The notes under the pieces: model-generated
What the model saw: only the letters and a program-made list of their open reading frames with translations
The model's database searches: none
What the model was told of the DNA's origin: nothing
Shown: positions 23,951-33,264 of the stretch, in pieces
How positions within the stretch are numbered: position 1 is the stretch's first letter
Layout: each line of letters starts with the position of its first letter
Program-made: the position numbers and the translations under genes
Assembly (NCBI GenBank): GCA_028710415.1
Contig: JAQTUE010000002.1
Span: 62,001 to 126,000 of the forward strand
Reading direction: 5' to 3'
Source: Paludibacter sp.
GTDB lineage: Bacteria; Bacteroidota; Bacteroidia; Bacteroidales; Paludibacteraceae
Length of the DNA: 64,000 nt

Positions 23951-26440
23951 ATGAAAAGAAAAAGTCTATTTTCAATTTGTATTTTGACAATATTATTCGC
24001 TTTTACTCAAATTAGTCAAGCAGCGATTTTCTATGTGTCATTAACTGGTAATGATGTAAATAATGGGTTGACAACAGCCTCTCCATTTGGAACAGTATAT
24101 AAAGCTGTTACGATGGCTAATCCCGGCGACATGATTTATGTACGCGGGGGTACTTACTCCTGTGCAACCAGAATCAATTTATCAAAAACAGGAACGGCAA
24201 CTCAAATGAATTATCTTTTTGGATATCCGGGAGAGAAAGTGATTTTTGATTTTTCATCCATGGTGCTTGCCGATAGCAATCAGGGGATTCAAATCTCCGG
24301 TGATTACTGGTATGTGAAAGGAATTTCAGTATTTAATGCCGGTGATAATGGTATGCTCATACAGGGCGGTAATTACAACCGCATTGAAAATTGTGTATTT
24401 TATGAAAACCGCGATGCAGGTTTTGAAATTAAAGGAGGTGGAGCATACAACAAAATAATAAATTGTGATTCTTACCTCAATGCCGATCCAGCAACTTCAT
24501 ACGGGAATGCTGATGGTTTTTCTACTAAAATTGATCCCGGAACTGGCAACTACTACTATGGATGCCGTGCATGGTGCAATTCCGATGATGGTTGGGATGG
24601 TTATTTGAAATGTCTTGATGCTGTTCCTCCAGTACCTGATGATATGACTACAACATTGGAAAACTGCTGGACATTTAAAAGCGGTTATCTAAAAGATGGA
24701 TCAGTTGGTCCTGGTAACGGTAACGGTTTTAAAACCGGTGGTAGTGGTACTACGCCGGATCAAAGGCATAACCAAATTTTGATAAATTGCCTTTCGTTTG
24801 GTAATACAAACAAAGGCTTTGATCAAAACGGGAATATGGGTTCTTTATCGATGATAAACTGCACGAGTATCAGCAATGCAAAAGGCAATTACATGTTTAA
24901 AACAGCTTTGGCAACCGGAAAAATAGTTACGGTTGAAAATTGTATTTCTCTACAACCAAGCGGTACAAAAACGGGTTTTTCTACCACCAACACACAGGTT
25001 TTTGCCACTAACTCTTTTCTTTCAAAAATAACTGATGGTTCAGAAGCAAGTAACTTTGCTGTTGCCGCTGATTTTCAGGTATCCGATGTGGCAACCGGTT
25101 ATACTCAATGTACTGCTGCAAGAAAAGCAAATGGAAGTTTGCCGGATATTACATTTGCCCATTTGGCTTCAACAGCAACAAAAGAAATAGATGCAGGTAC
25201 CATTGTTGGTAATTTCCCATATTTGGGAATTTCACCGGTTCCATATAATGGCAATAAACCTGATTTAGGCTGTTTCGAAACAGGAAGTACCGATCTAACG
25301 CCGTCTTATAATCTAACGATTAATGCAACAGGCTCCGGATTAATTACCTTAGATCCGGCAACAGGTCCTTATGTAAAGGGATCTGTCGTTACACTTATAG
25401 CTAATGCCAATGCCAATAATAAATTTACAAGCTACAGTGGTGATCTGTCTGCTACTTCCAAAATTGCAACCATCGTGATGGACGGCAATAAAACCGTTAC
25501 TGCCAATTTTGCTGCTACTGCACAATACACCTTAACAGTAAATGTCGTTGGTTCAGGTTCTGTTTTATTAAATCCAGTGAACACCGGCGTTTATGATGCA
25601 GGTACAGTAGTTTCTTTAAATGCGATAGCTAATACAGGAAACTTATTCATTGATTATAGCGGTGATATTGTAAGTGGCACAAATTCATCCTCAATTATTA
25701 TGGATGGAAACAAAACAATTACAGCTACTTTTACACCCATTGTTGCAGCTGACTGGAATACCATTCAAGCCGAAACAGGTACTCTTGTTAATGCTACCAC
25801 CAAAACGGACCATGCTTTTACCGGTACGGGATATGTTGACTTTACAAACTCAGCCTCGGATGCTTCGGTTACTTTGACTGCAAATGTAGCTGCTGCCGGT
25901 TGTTATGATGTAAATATATATTATGCCGGTATTGAAGATCGTCCGATGAATGTCTATGTGAATGGCATTCTGTGGGCGAATCCTGCTTGTCCGAACCCGG
26001 GTTCTTATGATATCTATGCCTATACCCCTGTAATACTCTCGTTAAATGTCGGGAATAATGCAATTAAATTTACAGGCCCTGGTATAAATAGCGGACCTAA
26101 TTTTGATCGTATTGAAATAAAAAAAGTACCAAGAACAGGTAATTGTTCTCCGGCACCGACTGCTGTTCTGTCACCTGTTTCTGATGTGATCCAGAATCTA
26201 AGTTTGAATCCTAATCTTGTAGATCAAACTACAACCATAACTTTCAAAGCTTCAAACAATGAAAAAGGAAAATTGTCAGTTTTTAATTTAACCGGAAAGC
26301 TCGTTTTTGAACAGTTATACGACTTTAACATAGGAGCAAATCAAAAGACTGTTGATTTAAGTATGCTCAATAGTGGAATGTATTTTGGTAGGTTGCAAAT
26401 TGGTGAACAAATGCAATCCGTCAAAATTATGAAGAAATAA
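23951..26440 (+). CDS. second PL9-like pectate lyase with carbohydrate-binding and T9SS domains
   Basis: An 829-residue secreted protein. After the signal peptide (to about 25, SQAA), a PL9-type beta-helix spans about 25-440 with FYVSLTGNDVNNGLTTASPF and the signature GNADGFSTKIDPGTGN (K about 192). Two InlB-B/divergent repeat domains follow (about 450-525 and 527-598; both end in VMDGNKTVTANF or IMDGNKTITATF). Next comes a CBM6/35-like domain (about 603-715; NTIQAETGTLVNATTKTDHA, ITYYAG-like strands) and the T9SS sorting domain (LSLNPNLVDQTTTITF to QSVKIMKK). It is a paralogue of the preceding lyase with different accessory modules, so the pair probably attacks different pectin regions. Confidence 0.87.
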   Translation: MKRKSLFSICILTILFAFTQISQAAIFYVSLTGNDVNNGLTTASPFGTVYKAVTMANPGDMIYVRGGTYSCATRINLSKTGTATQMNYLFGYPGEKVIFDFSSMVLADSNQGIQISGDYWYVKGISVFNAGDNGMLIQGGNYNRIENCVFYENRDAGFEIKGGGAYNKIINCDSYLNADPATSYGNADGFSTKIDPGTGNYYYGCRAWCNSDDGWDGYLKCLDAVPPVPDDMTTTLENCWTFKSGYLKDGSVGPGNGNGFKTGGSGTTPDQRHNQILINCLSFGNTNKGFDQNGNMGSLSMINCTSISNAKGNYMFKTALATGKIVTVENCISLQPSGTKTGFSTTNTQVFATNSFLSKITDGSEASNFAVAADFQVSDVATGYTQCTAARKANGSLPDITFAHLASTATKEIDAGTIVGNFPYLGISPVPYNGNKPDLGCFETGSTDLTPSYNLTINATGSGLITLDPATGPYVKGSVVTLIANANANNKFTSYSGDLSATSKIATIVMDGNKTVTANFAATAQYTLTVNVVGSGSVLLNPVNTGVYDAGTVVSLNAIANTGNLFIDYSGDIVSGTNSSSIIMDGNKTITATFTPIVAADWNTIQAETGTLVNATTKTDHAFTGTGYVDFTNSASDASVTLTANVAAAGCYDVNIYYAGIEDRPMNVYVNGILWANPACPNPGSYDIYAYTPVILSLNVGNNAIKFTGPGINSGPNFDRIEIKKVPRTGNCSPAPTAVLSPVSDVIQNLSLNPNLVDQTTTITFKASNNEKGKLSVFNLTGKLVFEQLYDFNIGANQKTVDLSMLNSGMYFGRLQIGEQMQSVKIMKK

Positions 26441-26498
26441 AATAATTATTTGCAATGCTACGTATTGTTTAAGTCATAATGCAGAGTAATTTTGAATT

Positions 26499-26532
26499 TA
26501 TAGAACCATTCCTGTTGTTGAATGGTTCTATA
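26499..26532 (+). terminator. stem-loop after the second PL9 gene
   Basis: TATAGAACCATT and AATGGTTCTATA are exact 12-bp complements with a 10-base loop. A T-rich stretch follows 20 bases later. Confidence 0.6.
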
Positions 26533-26606
26533 GATGTTTTCTATAAGTTCTCCTTTTTTTTATTTGACAATACAAAAACCAATTTATTATATCAAACTAT
26601 CTTTCG

Positions 26607-28067
26607 ATGAAACAACTCTTAATTATCAGTTTATATCTTTCAGTATTTACATTCAATGTTAATTCAACATCTTTGCCTTATTCCCAGCGAATGGCACAGT
26701 CCCAGATGACCCGAAGTGGGGCACAAACCAGTTGGGATTATCCGACGGGATTGTTCGTTGAATCCGTTTTGAAAACATACGATCTGTATGGGGGTGATAA
26801 TTATTATAATTATGCCTTGAATTTTGCAAAAGCGACTGTAAATACCAGTGGTAAAATAGGTCTCAAATATAAATTCACAGATTATACCCTGGACAATATC
26901 AATCCGGGGATGTTCTTGATGGATATTTATAAAAAGGACCATTCAGGCCAATATAAAATTGCGTTGGACACTCTTCGTAAACAGCTGGATAAACAACCAA
27001 GGACACCCCAGGGTGGATTCTGGCACAAAAACTCCTACCCGAATCAGATGTGGTTGGATGGACTCTATATGGCATCCCGGTTTTATGCATCCTATGAGGT
27101 GAATTACAATTCAGGGGTTCAGTTGGATGATGTAGTCAAACAATTCACGCTGATTCATTCAAAAACATATGATGCTGCTTATCAGCTGAACTATCATGCC
27201 TGGTCGGCAACCCCGGCTGATGCCAATTCCTTTTGGGCTAAACAGACGGACCCTTTTAAAGGTTGTTCACCTGAATTCTGGGCGCGTGGGCTGGGCTGGT
27301 ATGCCGCAGCTTTGGTGGATGTCCTGGAAGTTGTACCCGCCAATTATGCTAAAAGACAGGAACTGGTAGATATCCTCAATCAGGTAGCTGCAGGTATTAA
27401 ACGTTGGCAAGATCCATCGACCGGTTGTTGGTATCAACTGCTTCGGTATGATAATACGCTTGTTTCGAATGGCACCCACAATTACCTGGAAGCATCTGCA
27501 TCCAGCATGTTTACCTACGCTATACTCAAAGCAGTCCGTTTGGGATTAATTTCTAAAACCGACTATCAATCAGTTGGCGAAAAAGGGTATCAGGGATTGA
27601 TTACTAACTTTATATCCGAGGACAGTGCCGGGAATGTATCCATTAATAATATCTGCAGTTCGGCAGGTTTAGGACCTGCCTCAAATCCTTCCCGGAATGG
27701 CACAATAGATTATTACCTGAACGGCACTGATGCAGGGACTATTGTATTGAATGATTTAAAAGGGGTAGGCCCGTTTATTCTGGCAAGCATAGAATATGAA
27801 ATGCTTCAAACATCCCTGACTGAAAATGTTACCGTCATGCAAATCAAAGATGATTACCGGATAACAAATCACGATACTACTTTGACCATAAAATCAAGCT
27901 CCGGCAAATTAAAAGATATTGTCATTTACAACATGCAGGGAGAAGAATTAAAACATTGGATGGGACACGCAACGAGTGAAGTTTCAATGACCAATACAAA
28001 GCTTGAACCTGGGATGTTGCTGTTGAAAATCAATGGATACCGGACAGAAAGAATACTTTTGTTTTAA
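26607..28067 (+). CDS. GH105-type unsaturated rhamnogalacturonyl hydrolase with C-terminal sorting domain
   Basis: A 486-residue enzyme of the GH88/GH105 alpha6-barrel type that removes the 4,5-unsaturated uronic acid left by pectate and rhamnogalacturonan lyases. After the signal peptide (1-20), family blocks are visible: KNSYPNQMWLDGLYMASRFY (catalytic Asp about 151) and EFWARGLGWYAAALVDVLEV (about 222-241). DPSTGCWYQLL and HNYLEASASSMFTYAILKAV follow. The last 70 residues (TLTIKSSSGKLKDIVIYNMQ to RTERILLF) look like a T9SS type A sorting domain, unusual because many GH105 enzymes are periplasmic or cytoplasmic. It closes the pectin locus downstream of the two lyases. Confidence 0.85.
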   Translation: MKQLLIISLYLSVFTFNVNSTSLPYSQRMAQSQMTRSGAQTSWDYPTGLFVESVLKTYDLYGGDNYYNYALNFAKATVNTSGKIGLKYKFTDYTLDNINPGMFLMDIYKKDHSGQYKIALDTLRKQLDKQPRTPQGGFWHKNSYPNQMWLDGLYMASRFYASYEVNYNSGVQLDDVVKQFTLIHSKTYDAAYQLNYHAWSATPADANSFWAKQTDPFKGCSPEFWARGLGWYAAALVDVLEVVPANYAKRQELVDILNQVAAGIKRWQDPSTGCWYQLLRYDNTLVSNGTHNYLEASASSMFTYAILKAVRLGLISKTDYQSVGEKGYQGLITNFISEDSAGNVSINNICSSAGLGPASNPSRNGTIDYYLNGTDAGTIVLNDLKGVGPFILASIEYEMLQTSLTENVTVMQIKDDYRITNHDTTLTIKSSSGKLKDIVIYNMQGEELKHWMGHATSEVSMTNTKLEPGMLLLKINGYRTERILLF

Positions 28068-28439
28068 ATCCGTCATATTTTCTACATTTAAAGTCAATTA
28101 ATACACAACTTACATATGTATATATGGTATATTTACACTTGTAAATTTTATTTAAACCATTCAATAACCATTAAAATTAATTTGTAGTAAAAATTCAGTT
28201 ATTAAAAGAATTGGGAAATTCAATATTTTCTAAATCTGTTGTTTTTCTCGACACTGCTTGATGGGAAGTCATCTCCGGATTATATTCAAGCTGCAAATAA
28301 AATTATGACTGAATATTTATACTTTTGTTTGTTGCACAGTAATAATAAAAAGGTTTTATTTGCTGAAAATTTATTTATTTAAGTTTGTATAATCCTTAAA
28401 CAAAAAATCCCAATTTATAATCTTTAAATAATACTATTT
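28068..28439. other. AT-rich leader without gene
   Basis: No ORF is supported. A TACTTTTG octamer at 28,320-28,327 fits the -7 consensus and would give the downstream secreted-protein gene a leader of about 110 nt. No hairpin of note. Confidence 0.4.
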
Positions 28440-31400
28440 ATGAAAAAACTCAACTTCTCGAATCATGTTTCCTTGCGAAACAAATCTTTTCTAAGGTATT
28501 TGTTGCCATTATGTATCCTTTTATTTTCAATAAACGGCATGCAGGCACAATCACAACAAGTTTTAGGTTCTTTCCCCTCGATGGATGGCGGATTTGAAGG
28601 ACAAAGTGGTACTATTGCTACAGGTACGTTAGCAACAGGAGTCCAAACTACTGCTTTTACTCAGGAATCTTCTGGAGACGTTTTCAATTCGAATGGTAGA
28701 ACAGGTTTAAAATCGGTTAATATTAATCAAGCTTCAACATCTACAAAAAGATTGTTAATTTCACCAACTGCAGCAAATGGGGCCTTTTTAAATGCTACCC
28801 AGTACACCATTCAATTCTATTATAGAACTCCGAGTACTACAGCACCAGCATTTGTCCAAATTGGAGCTAGTCCTGATGGAACACTTCAACCAGGAAGTTA
28901 TGTAACTGCAACGCTTACTGGTACTAGTAATGTCTGGACAAAATTTGTTGGACAAGCATCTACGGGTACGAGTACTCTTACTCCAAGATATGGAGTTGGC
29001 TTAATTCGAAAAAATACAGGTGCTTTAGGTCAGGCTTTTGATGTCGATGATTTTGTAATTTATCCGGGAACAACAGATGTTACTGCGCCCGATGCCCCAA
29101 CTGTCCCAAGTGTAACAACTTCAGTAGCTACACAAATGACAGTTTCATGGACTGCCCCTGTAGTAGGAACAGGTAATGGAATCGATGGGGGAGGATATAT
29201 GGTGGTTAGATATACCAGTGATCCTACAGGTCAAGCTGAACCTAATGTTAATGGCATTTACTCATTAGGTAGTTCTGTTGGTACCGGTGTGATAGTGTAT
29301 CTGGGAACAAATACAAGCATTATCGATATGGGGTTATCACCTTTGACACAATATTTTTACAGAATATATTCAGTGGATAAAGCTTTTAACTATTCAACAT
29401 CAATAAGTTCAAGTGCCACAACTTCAGCACCTAATTTTGCCGTCGAACCAACTGCACAAGTTTCGGGGTTAAATTTTACAACTATTTCATCAACAGGTTT
29501 TACGATTAACTGGACCCCTGATGTTTTAGCTGGAGGTACGAATCATTTAATAGTAGTGAAATCGGGCTCAGACATTGCTGCCGATCCTATTGACGGCTCA
29601 AGCTATACGGCTAGTACAGTTTTTGGAACCGGATCTGCAATTGGTGGTGGCACGGTTGTTTATAACGGTACAGGCAATTCTGTTGCAATAACCGGACTAT
29701 CAAAAGCTGTAAACTATTTTGTTCGGGTTTATGATTTTAATGGGAGTGGGGGAACTGAAAATTATATAGTTTCTGTTCCTGCATCAAGTAGTCAGTTGGC
29801 TTCACCAGGTGAAATAGTTTCAAATGGATCAAGTTCAGCAGGAAAATTGTGGTCAGATGTTTCAGCTTGGGTAAATGGGATTGTTCCCGGAGCAAGTGAT
29901 AATGTTAATATTGTGGCAGGTGATAAAATTCAGGTGCCAGCATCAGCTTCATGCTTTAACCTGACTGTCCAACCATCAGGAAAGCTTTATAACAATGTTG
30001 TTCTTCCTGCTTCAACTCAAATCTTTTTAACTGTGTTTGGAAATACCGTAAATATTGATGGAACCTTTGGAGATAAAGTAGATGCAGGTACAACGGATTG
30101 TGCATTAGGAATTAATTTTAATGGAAATCTAACCATTAATGGAAGCGGAACACTCCGTCCATGTCGTATTCGACCTAATACAAACACAAAAAATGCTACA
30201 TTAACTGTAAATGCTGATATGACTATGACCTATCAGGGAGGTACGGGAACTGGAGGTGCAGCAATTTATACTGATAACAGTGGAAATGATAATATCACAA
30301 TTACACTTAACTCTGGTAAAACGCTAAACTTTCTCGATAAAGGTAATTTAAATACTAATCCAACTACTACTACAAATAGTAATGCAAGTACTATTATTAA
30401 TGTGAATGGAATTATGAATTTGCCTATAAACTCAAATTTATCATTACCAGTTGCTTTAGGTAAAACATGTGCTTTAAATGTGAATGGCACCTTGAATGTA
30501 GGAAAATTAAATGCTACTAGTTCTACTGGAGGTGCAGTTCCAACAATTAATGTAAGCAGTGCCGGTTTAGTGAATATTAGTGGAACTGCAGATTTCTCAA
30601 GCCCAACATTATCGGCTAATGTAACCGGAGCCGGATCATTTATTCTTGGATCAGGTGCAACAATCAGCGTTGCAGCTCCAACCGGATTAGAACCTGTAGC
30701 GGGACCGGTTAGAACAACTACCCGTACTTTTGATCCGGCAGCGAATTATTCATTTGTCGGAACTGCAGCTCAGGTAACAGGAAGTGATCTTCCATCCACA
30801 GTGAATAGTTTGACCATTAACAATGCTGCCGGGGTAGCTCTAAGTGCACCGACAACATTAACCAGTGGGATTACCCTGACAGGCGGAGCGTTTAATAATG
30901 CTACGAATAATATTACCTTAGGAAATGGAGCGACTGTGATAGTAACTGCCGGTTCGTTGGCAGCAGCACCAGTCTTTGGAACAACTGCTAACCTCATGTA
31001 TAATGGAACAGTGGCTCAAACAACATCGAATGAAATCCCTTCATCAGCAGGTGTTTTAAATAATCTGACTATAAATAATACATTAGGGTTAAGTTTAGGT
31101 GCCAATTCAACTGTGAATGGGATACTTACTTTTACAGCCGGTAAACTGAGCCTGGGAGCAAACAACTTAACTATAGCTCCCACAGGATCAATAGCAGGTA
31201 ATTCAGCTGCCAATTATATTGTTACCGATGGCATTGGAAAACTAACACAAAGCATTGGGGCAGGAGCATCCATGCTATTCCCTGTTGGTGCTTCAGCAAC
31301 CAGTTATGACCCTGCTACCCTGACACCAACAGATGCTACTGATGTTGCTGTAAATGTAGGTACAACTTTACCTGATGTTACTCCTTCAAATTACACCTAT

Positions 31401-31817
31401 AATGCTAAAGTATGGGATATTTCATCGGTTTCACCCTCGTCAACGGTTGTAACCCTGACACCTTCGACTGCCGTTTCTACAATCTATAGAGATGTTATCG
31501 GTCACTATACAGGAGGAGCATATGATAATGTAACAGCTGTAAAATCAGGAAATGGGTATACAGCAACATTTTCTACTTTTTCTCCTTTTGTAACAGGTGG
31601 TGTTTCTGATCTGGGAACTTCACTTTCTCAAAATCAGCAGGGTGGAATTTCTTTCGATGGCCAGACTATCCATAACAATACCAATGTGGATTTACAGGTA
31701 TTCGATACTACCGGTCGTTTAATGGTTAGCTCTAATAAAAATATCAATATGAGTAACCATGCAAAAGGAATTTATATTGTTAAGAGTACTTCCGGATCTC
31801 TTAAAATAGCTCTCTAA
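28440..31817 (+). CDS. large secreted T9SS protein with FN3 domains
   Basis: A 1,125-residue surface or secreted protein. After a signal segment (to about 38, GMQAQ) comes a carbohydrate-binding-like beta-sandwich (about 40-210). Two fibronectin-III-like domains follow (about 215-330, DAPTVPSVTTSVATQMTVSW; about 340-445, TGFTINWTPDV). A long Thr/Asn/Ala-rich repeat region (about 455-990) contains NNLTINNTLGLSLGANSTV and similar beta-strand phrases. The C-terminal sorting domain is NVDLQVFDTTGRLMVSSNKN to SGSLKIAL. No enzymatic motif is seen. Adhesion or polysaccharide binding is possible. It has its own promoter and a strong terminator, so it need not belong to the pectin locus. Confidence 0.75.
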   Translation: MKKLNFSNHVSLRNKSFLRYLLPLCILLFSINGMQAQSQQVLGSFPSMDGGFEGQSGTIATGTLATGVQTTAFTQESSGDVFNSNGRTGLKSVNINQASTSTKRLLISPTAANGAFLNATQYTIQFYYRTPSTTAPAFVQIGASPDGTLQPGSYVTATLTGTSNVWTKFVGQASTGTSTLTPRYGVGLIRKNTGALGQAFDVDDFVIYPGTTDVTAPDAPTVPSVTTSVATQMTVSWTAPVVGTGNGIDGGGYMVVRYTSDPTGQAEPNVNGIYSLGSSVGTGVIVYLGTNTSIIDMGLSPLTQYFYRIYSVDKAFNYSTSISSSATTSAPNFAVEPTAQVSGLNFTTISSTGFTINWTPDVLAGGTNHLIVVKSGSDIAADPIDGSSYTASTVFGTGSAIGGGTVVYNGTGNSVAITGLSKAVNYFVRVYDFNGSGGTENYIVSVPASSSQLASPGEIVSNGSSSAGKLWSDVSAWVNGIVPGASDNVNIVAGDKIQVPASASCFNLTVQPSGKLYNNVVLPASTQIFLTVFGNTVNIDGTFGDKVDAGTTDCALGINFNGNLTINGSGTLRPCRIRPNTNTKNATLTVNADMTMTYQGGTGTGGAAIYTDNSGNDNITITLNSGKTLNFLDKGNLNTNPTTTTNSNASTIINVNGIMNLPINSNLSLPVALGKTCALNVNGTLNVGKLNATSSTGGAVPTINVSSAGLVNISGTADFSSPTLSANVTGAGSFILGSGATISVAAPTGLEPVAGPVRTTTRTFDPAANYSFVGTAAQVTGSDLPSTVNSLTINNAAGVALSAPTTLTSGITLTGGAFNNATNNITLGNGATVIVTAGSLAAAPVFGTTANLMYNGTVAQTTSNEIPSSAGVLNNLTINNTLGLSLGANSTVNGILTFTAGKLSLGANNLTIAPTGSIAGNSAANYIVTDGIGKLTQSIGAGASMLFPVGASATSYDPATLTPTDATDVAVNVGTTLPDVTPSNYTYNAKVWDISSVSPSSTVVTLTPSTAVSTIYRDVIGHYTGGAYDNVTAVKSGNGYTATFSTFSPFVTGGVSDLGTSLSQNQQGGISFDGQTIHNNTNVDLQVFDTTGRLMVSSNKNINMSNHAKGIYIVKSTSGSLKIAL

Positions 31818-31864
31818 AATAGGATTGAATAATAGTTTGAAAAGCAAAATTGTTTTTTAGTGTT

Positions 31865-31903
31865 GAAGCGTGCTGTCGGGATGATAGCACGCTTCTTTTT
31901 TTT
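31865..31903 (+). terminator. strong intrinsic terminator
   Basis: GAAGCGTGCT and AGCACGCTTC form a perfect 10-bp GC-rich stem followed by eight T residues, 47 bases after the stop of the 1,125-residue protein gene. Confidence 0.9.
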
Positions 31904-31919
31904 ATAACAGAAACCTTTT

Positions 31920-31985
31920 GGAGTAAATCTTTTTGTCGTACAACCTTTTGTCGTAAACCTTTTGTCGTCCGAAGGACACAAAAGG
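31920..31985. repeat. CCTTTTGTCGTA short direct repeats
   Basis: The phrases ATCTTTTTGTCGTACAA, CCTTTTGTCGTAAA and CCTTTTGTCGTCCGAAGGAC follow each other, and CACAAAAGG pairs back with CCTTTTGT. The rest of 31,904-32,162 holds no gene that I can support. Confidence 0.5.
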
Positions 31986-32162
31986 ATTTTCTTACGTAGC
32001 TACTTTTTAATTCGATAGACTGATTCGATTCAGACTTGTAGATCTTGACTGGGTGGAGTTGCGGCTGAGAATCTATTTAATGACCCTGTGCAGCCTTTTT
32101 TGTCGGTAGCTAATGCTTTGTATTAATTTCTGTATTTCATTCAAATTGAAAGGATAAACAAT

Positions 32163-32198
32163 AAAAAAAGAGGGCACTACCGTAGTAATGTCCTCTTT
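32163..32198 (-). terminator. terminator of the 278-residue secreted protein
   Basis: On the minus strand AAAGAGGACATTACTAC pairs with GTAGTGCCCTCTTT (small bulges) and runs into T residues, 23 bases after the stop at 32,222. Confidence 0.75.
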
Positions 32199-32221
32199 CA
32201 ATGAAATGAGACTTGAAATGT

Positions 32222-33058
32222 TTACAGGCAAATCTTCATTGAATCGTTCAACCCCGCAGCACGAACAATGTAAACGCCTTTTTGAAACTTGTTTGTAGGG
32301 ATAGAAGCCATCGATGCAGCTACTTTTTTGCCTATCACATTGTACACTTCAAGCGATAACCCGTTCGTATTTAAAATCTCATTACCGTTATAAGAGATGC
32401 CTTTGTCGGATAATACTTGATTAACACTGGTAGTTACAACGACATTTGTAGCTGATAGATAACATAAAGCTATTGATGCGTTAAAAAACAAATATAATTT
32501 AGTAGCAGGCCCTGTGTAATTAATGATTCCTTCAGATAAGGCAGCATTGGATGAAGGAAAATTAACAGTGCCAATAAGACTGGTTCCATTTGTAACAAAT
32601 GCATTTCTGGCACTTCCATTTGAACCTGTAACACCAATCATGTAAATAGTGCTATTGCCGCTAACATCAAAACTAGCATACTTTTGTGTTGGCATATTTA
32701 CTAAAGGAGTCACATCGGTATTAGTTGCACCGGTATATCCCGCTCCATTTAACAAGAATTTATTAACAAATGCATAGGTTATACTTGTAGTAGGAGATGT
32801 GAAACCTTTTACAGATGCTGAAACAACGCCACATAGAGAAGTTGTACTTATCATGCCTGTAGTAATTGTTAGTCCATTTACTGTTTCTGTTCCTCCATAT
32901 GTAGTTGAACTTCCATTTGCTAATCCTGTATTAAGAGGCCATGCAGCAGAGCCATTCGTCGCAACAGTTGGATCACCTCCCAAATTCCACACTGTTTGTG
33001 CACTTAAAGATACAGCTGTCAATAATACAGCCACTGTGAAGAGTAATGTTTTTTTCAT
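32222..33058 (-). CDS. secreted T9SS protein of unknown function
   Basis: A 278-residue protein with signal peptide (MKKTLLFTVAVLLTAVSLSA) and a beta-rich body beginning TVWNLGGDPTVATNGSAAWP. Similar openings occur as accessory modules in Bacteroidota pectate lyases, but the resemblance is weak and from memory. The end (LSLEVYNVIGKKVAASMASI to NDSMKICL) is a clear T9SS sorting domain. No catalytic block is evident. It is divergent from the hybrid sensor gene, which suggests it may be a surface target of that regulator (inference). Confidence 0.7.
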   Translation of the reverse strand: MKKTLLFTVAVLLTAVSLSAQTVWNLGGDPTVATNGSAAWPLNTGLANGSSTTYGGTETVNGLTITTGMISTTSLCGVVSASVKGFTSPTTSITYAFVNKFLLNGAGYTGATNTDVTPLVNMPTQKYASFDVSGNSTIYMIGVTGSNGSARNAFVTNGTSLIGTVNFPSSNAALSEGIINYTGPATKLYLFFNASIALCYLSATNVVVTTSVNQVLSDKGISYNGNEILNTNGLSLEVYNVIGKKVAASMASIPTNKFQKGVYIVRAAGLNDSMKICL

Positions 33059-33220
33059 AATGATAATAGTTTTAAATTGTTTGTTGAATGGTTTGATTTA
33101 ATGATACAAATATAGGTTTAATGTTTATAAACCATGTGGAAAATTAAATTAAATGGGTGTATTTTTTGACGGATAGTTTAAATTCAAAAACTTTCCTGTA
33201 GTTTTATACTATCAATTTCT

Positions 33221-33228
33221 TATTTTTG
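33221..33228 (+). promoter_or_regulatory. -7 box of the hybrid sensor gene
   Basis: TATTTTTG matches TAnnTTTG. Transcription would begin near 33,235, downstream of the ATG at 33,226, which supports the start at 33,265 for the sensor. Confidence 0.55.
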
Positions 33229-33264
33229 CATAGGAATGTACCTTTTTCTTATTTAAACAGTATT

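Noticed and set aside
31920-31985. CCTTTTGTCGTA repeats as regulator sites
   Set aside because: They lie behind a terminator between two convergent genes, where operator function is unlikely; recorded only as a repeat.
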